The notes under the pieces were generated by a model. The model did not search any database. It had not been told where the DNA came from and saw only the letters and a program-made list of their open reading frames with translations. A program made the translations under genes and the position numbers. DNA of 64,000 bases, from assembly GCA_003298465.1 (NCBI GenBank), contig QNGA01000010.1:1-64000 (forward strand), in the 5' to 3' direction. Within the stretch, counting starts at the first letter, position 1; each line of letters opens with the position of its first letter. This stretch comes from a halophilic archaeon. Lineage in GTDB: Archaea > Halobacteriota > Halobacteria > Halobacteriales > Haladaptataceae. Of this stretch, positions 62,797 to 64,000 are shown piece after piece.

Positions 62797-63193
62797 GGTT
62801 TGACGGTGTTGTAGCCCGAGTCGAGAGGCACGTCCTGGGAGGGACCGAACCCGAGTCGAACGACGAATGTCGTCGGACAATCAGACAGTACCTGTTCCCG
62901 GTGCATCTGTTACCCTTCGAACTATCTTTCGCAGTTCTGCGTTTAGACGGGTGAACTATTCAAAAAACTGCCGCGCCAAGCAGGCTCTTTATGTGGAAGC
63001 TCACCGGTGGATTGTCCTCTCGTTCGAAATCGGCCGGCTCTGGTCGTGACTGTGACCGTCGATTCCGGCCGAATCTCGTGCGAGCGGCTCGGAGAAGCTC
63101 GCGGACATCGCAGCCCTCGGCCTCTCTTGACTTCAATCGCCTCGTATGGGAGTGAGTAGGCTTAGAGCGGTGCGCGAACGAAGTGAATCCCAC
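62797..63193. other. Intergenic stretch between divergent genes
   Basis: About 400 bases holding the promoters of the methyltransferase (minus) and acyl-CoA synthetase (plus) genes. No coding frame or repeat recognised. Confidence 0.4.
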
Positions 63194-64000
63194 ATGGCCC
63201 AGAGTCCGAAACTTTGGTCGGACGAGTACGAGCAGTTCGGAATCCCGGACACCCTCGAACCGTATCCGGACGAACCAGTTCACCGGTTCCTCTACGAGGC
63301 CGCGGACGAACATCCGGAACAGGGCGTCGTACAGTTCGGACGCAAGTTCACCTATCCGGAAATCGTCGACGAGGTCGAGCGGTTGGCGACCGCACTGCGC
63401 GAGAAGGGCGTCACGAAGGGGAGTCGCGTGGCAACGATTCTACCGACGTCGATGCAGTTTATCGTCGCCACGAACGCGATCTCACGAGCCGGCGGGGTAC
63501 ACATCCCGAACGACTTTCTCGACGCGAAGGAGGACCTCGTCTACCGGCTCGAAGAGGGTCGTCCTGAGGTCCTGATCGGACACGACGAGCATCACGAACT
63601 GATCCGTTCCCTTTCGGAAGAGCTCGGAATCGAGGACGTCATCTTGACCTCCATAGACGACTACTCGGCGGACGCGCCCGCAGACCACGAGGAACTCGAC
63701 GGCGTCGACTGGTGGACCGATGTCGTCGCCGACGCGGAACCGCGTCCGCCAGACGTCGAGTTCGACGTCGAGCAGGACGTTCACACGCTCCTTTTCACCG
63801 GCGGAACGACGGGGCTGCCGAAAGGATGTCTTCTCACGCATCGGAACCTCGTCGCCAACGCCCTTCAGGGGGTCGCAGCTCAGTCCAGGATATCCGAGTT
63901 GATGCGTGGCAGCGAGGCGGCCGTGATGGCGTTGCCGATGTACCACGCGTACGGGTACTCGGTCGCGAACTCGTTGCTCGACCTGGCGCTGGACGTCCTC
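63194..64000 (+). CDS. Acyl-CoA synthetase (AMP-binding family), 3' end beyond window
   Basis: ATG 63194 opens a frame that stays open for 269 codons to the window edge. Reads MAQSPKLWSDEYEQFGIPD, GVVQFGRKFTYPEIVDEVE, GSRVATILPTSMQFIVATNA, and the ATP/AMP-binding P-loop TLLFTGGTTGLPKGCLLTHRN followed by MALPMYHAYGYS, all typical of fatty-acid and aryl CoA ligases. Full length would be about 520-560 residues. Substrate unknown. Truncated by the window only; no internal stop. Confidence 0.9.
   Translation, partial: MAQSPKLWSDEYEQFGIPDTLEPYPDEPVHRFLYEAADEHPEQGVVQFGRKFTYPEIVDEVERLATALREKGVTKGSRVATILPTSMQFIVATNAISRAGGVHIPNDFLDAKEDLVYRLEEGRPEVLIGHDEHHELIRSLSEELGIEDVILTSIDDYSADAPADHEELDGVDWWTDVVADAEPRPPDVEFDVEQDVHTLLFTGGTTGLPKGCLLTHRNLVANALQGVAAQSRISELMRGSEAAVMALPMYHAYGYSVANSLLDLALDVL

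Noticed and set aside
1..64000. tRNA, rRNA, CRISPR arrays and intact insertion sequences
   Set aside because: Read for but not found: no cloverleaf-like or rRNA-like conserved stretch, no regularly spaced repeats, and only one broken transposase.

Overview
The window is chromosomal or megaplasmid DNA of a haloarchaeon (class Halobacteria). Proteins are acidic and Asp/Glu-rich. Most start codons have an A/T-rich box about 25-30 bases upstream and no leader, as in leaderless haloarchaeal transcripts. At least six secreted proteins carry twin-arginine (Tat) signals. Family content also fits: Orc1/Cdc6, a halobacterial SMC-like protein, halocyanin-type cupredoxins and an F420-type LLM oxidoreductase. 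No rRNA, tRNA or CRISPR array was seen. By eye, about 0-33 kb is less GC-rich and has long intergenic gaps, whereas 33.3-64 kb is GC-rich and tightly packed.

0.8-16.8 kb is an accessory region. It holds two DUF457-type membrane proteins (one without a usable start codon at its conserved N-terminus), an HtrA-like protease and a surface/redox group at 3.7-9.8 kb. That group comprises a paralogous pair of beta-rich proteins, two Tat-exported cupredoxins and a Tat-exported PQQ-type sugar dehydrogenase; three of these carry similar Asn-Gln-Thr repeat linkers. Then follow a Na+/Ca2+-type exchanger, a CBS protein, an Orc1/Cdc6 ATPase, an SRAP (HMCES/YedK) protein and an EamA transporter.

17-31.5 kb is the most striking part. 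It contains a mannonate dehydratase-like enzyme, two tandem nucleoside 2-deoxyribosyltransferases, two ECF S-components, EcfT, a fused double EcfA ATPase, two inosine-uridine nucleoside hydrolases, a Usp protein, an NAD-dependent aldose/uronate dehydrogenase-like protein, an MBL-fold hydrolase, an enolase-superfamily dehydratase, an SDR, an FAH-family hydrolase and an IclR regulator with clear palindromic operators. Read together they suggest nucleoside uptake, base release, and oxidative non-phosphorylative degradation of the sugar. The fused EcfA has one fully degenerate nucleotide-binding half.

31.6-33.3 kb is a gene-free, dyad-rich gap. 33.3-35.5 kb holds an amino-acid permease and a Usp protein. 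35.7-54.5 kb is a carbohydrate/polyol catabolic island: a CUT1 ABC importer, a zinc dehydrogenase resembling scyllo-inosose 3-dehydrogenase, an HpcH/HpaI aldolase, an enolase-superfamily dehydratase, Gfo/Idh/MocA and D-2-hydroxyacid dehydrogenases, a ThDP enzyme, an AKR, an SDR, an LLM oxidoreductase, an IolE-like TIM barrel, an MmsA-type dehydrogenase and a second IclR regulator. An inositol-like substrate is a reasonable guess.

54.7-64 kb holds an archaeal SMC-related protein, a broken IS6-type transposase, a TetR-MFS pair behind a perfect 20-base palindrome, a secreted protein of unknown function, a methyltransferase and the 5' part of an acyl-CoA synthetase that runs off the window.
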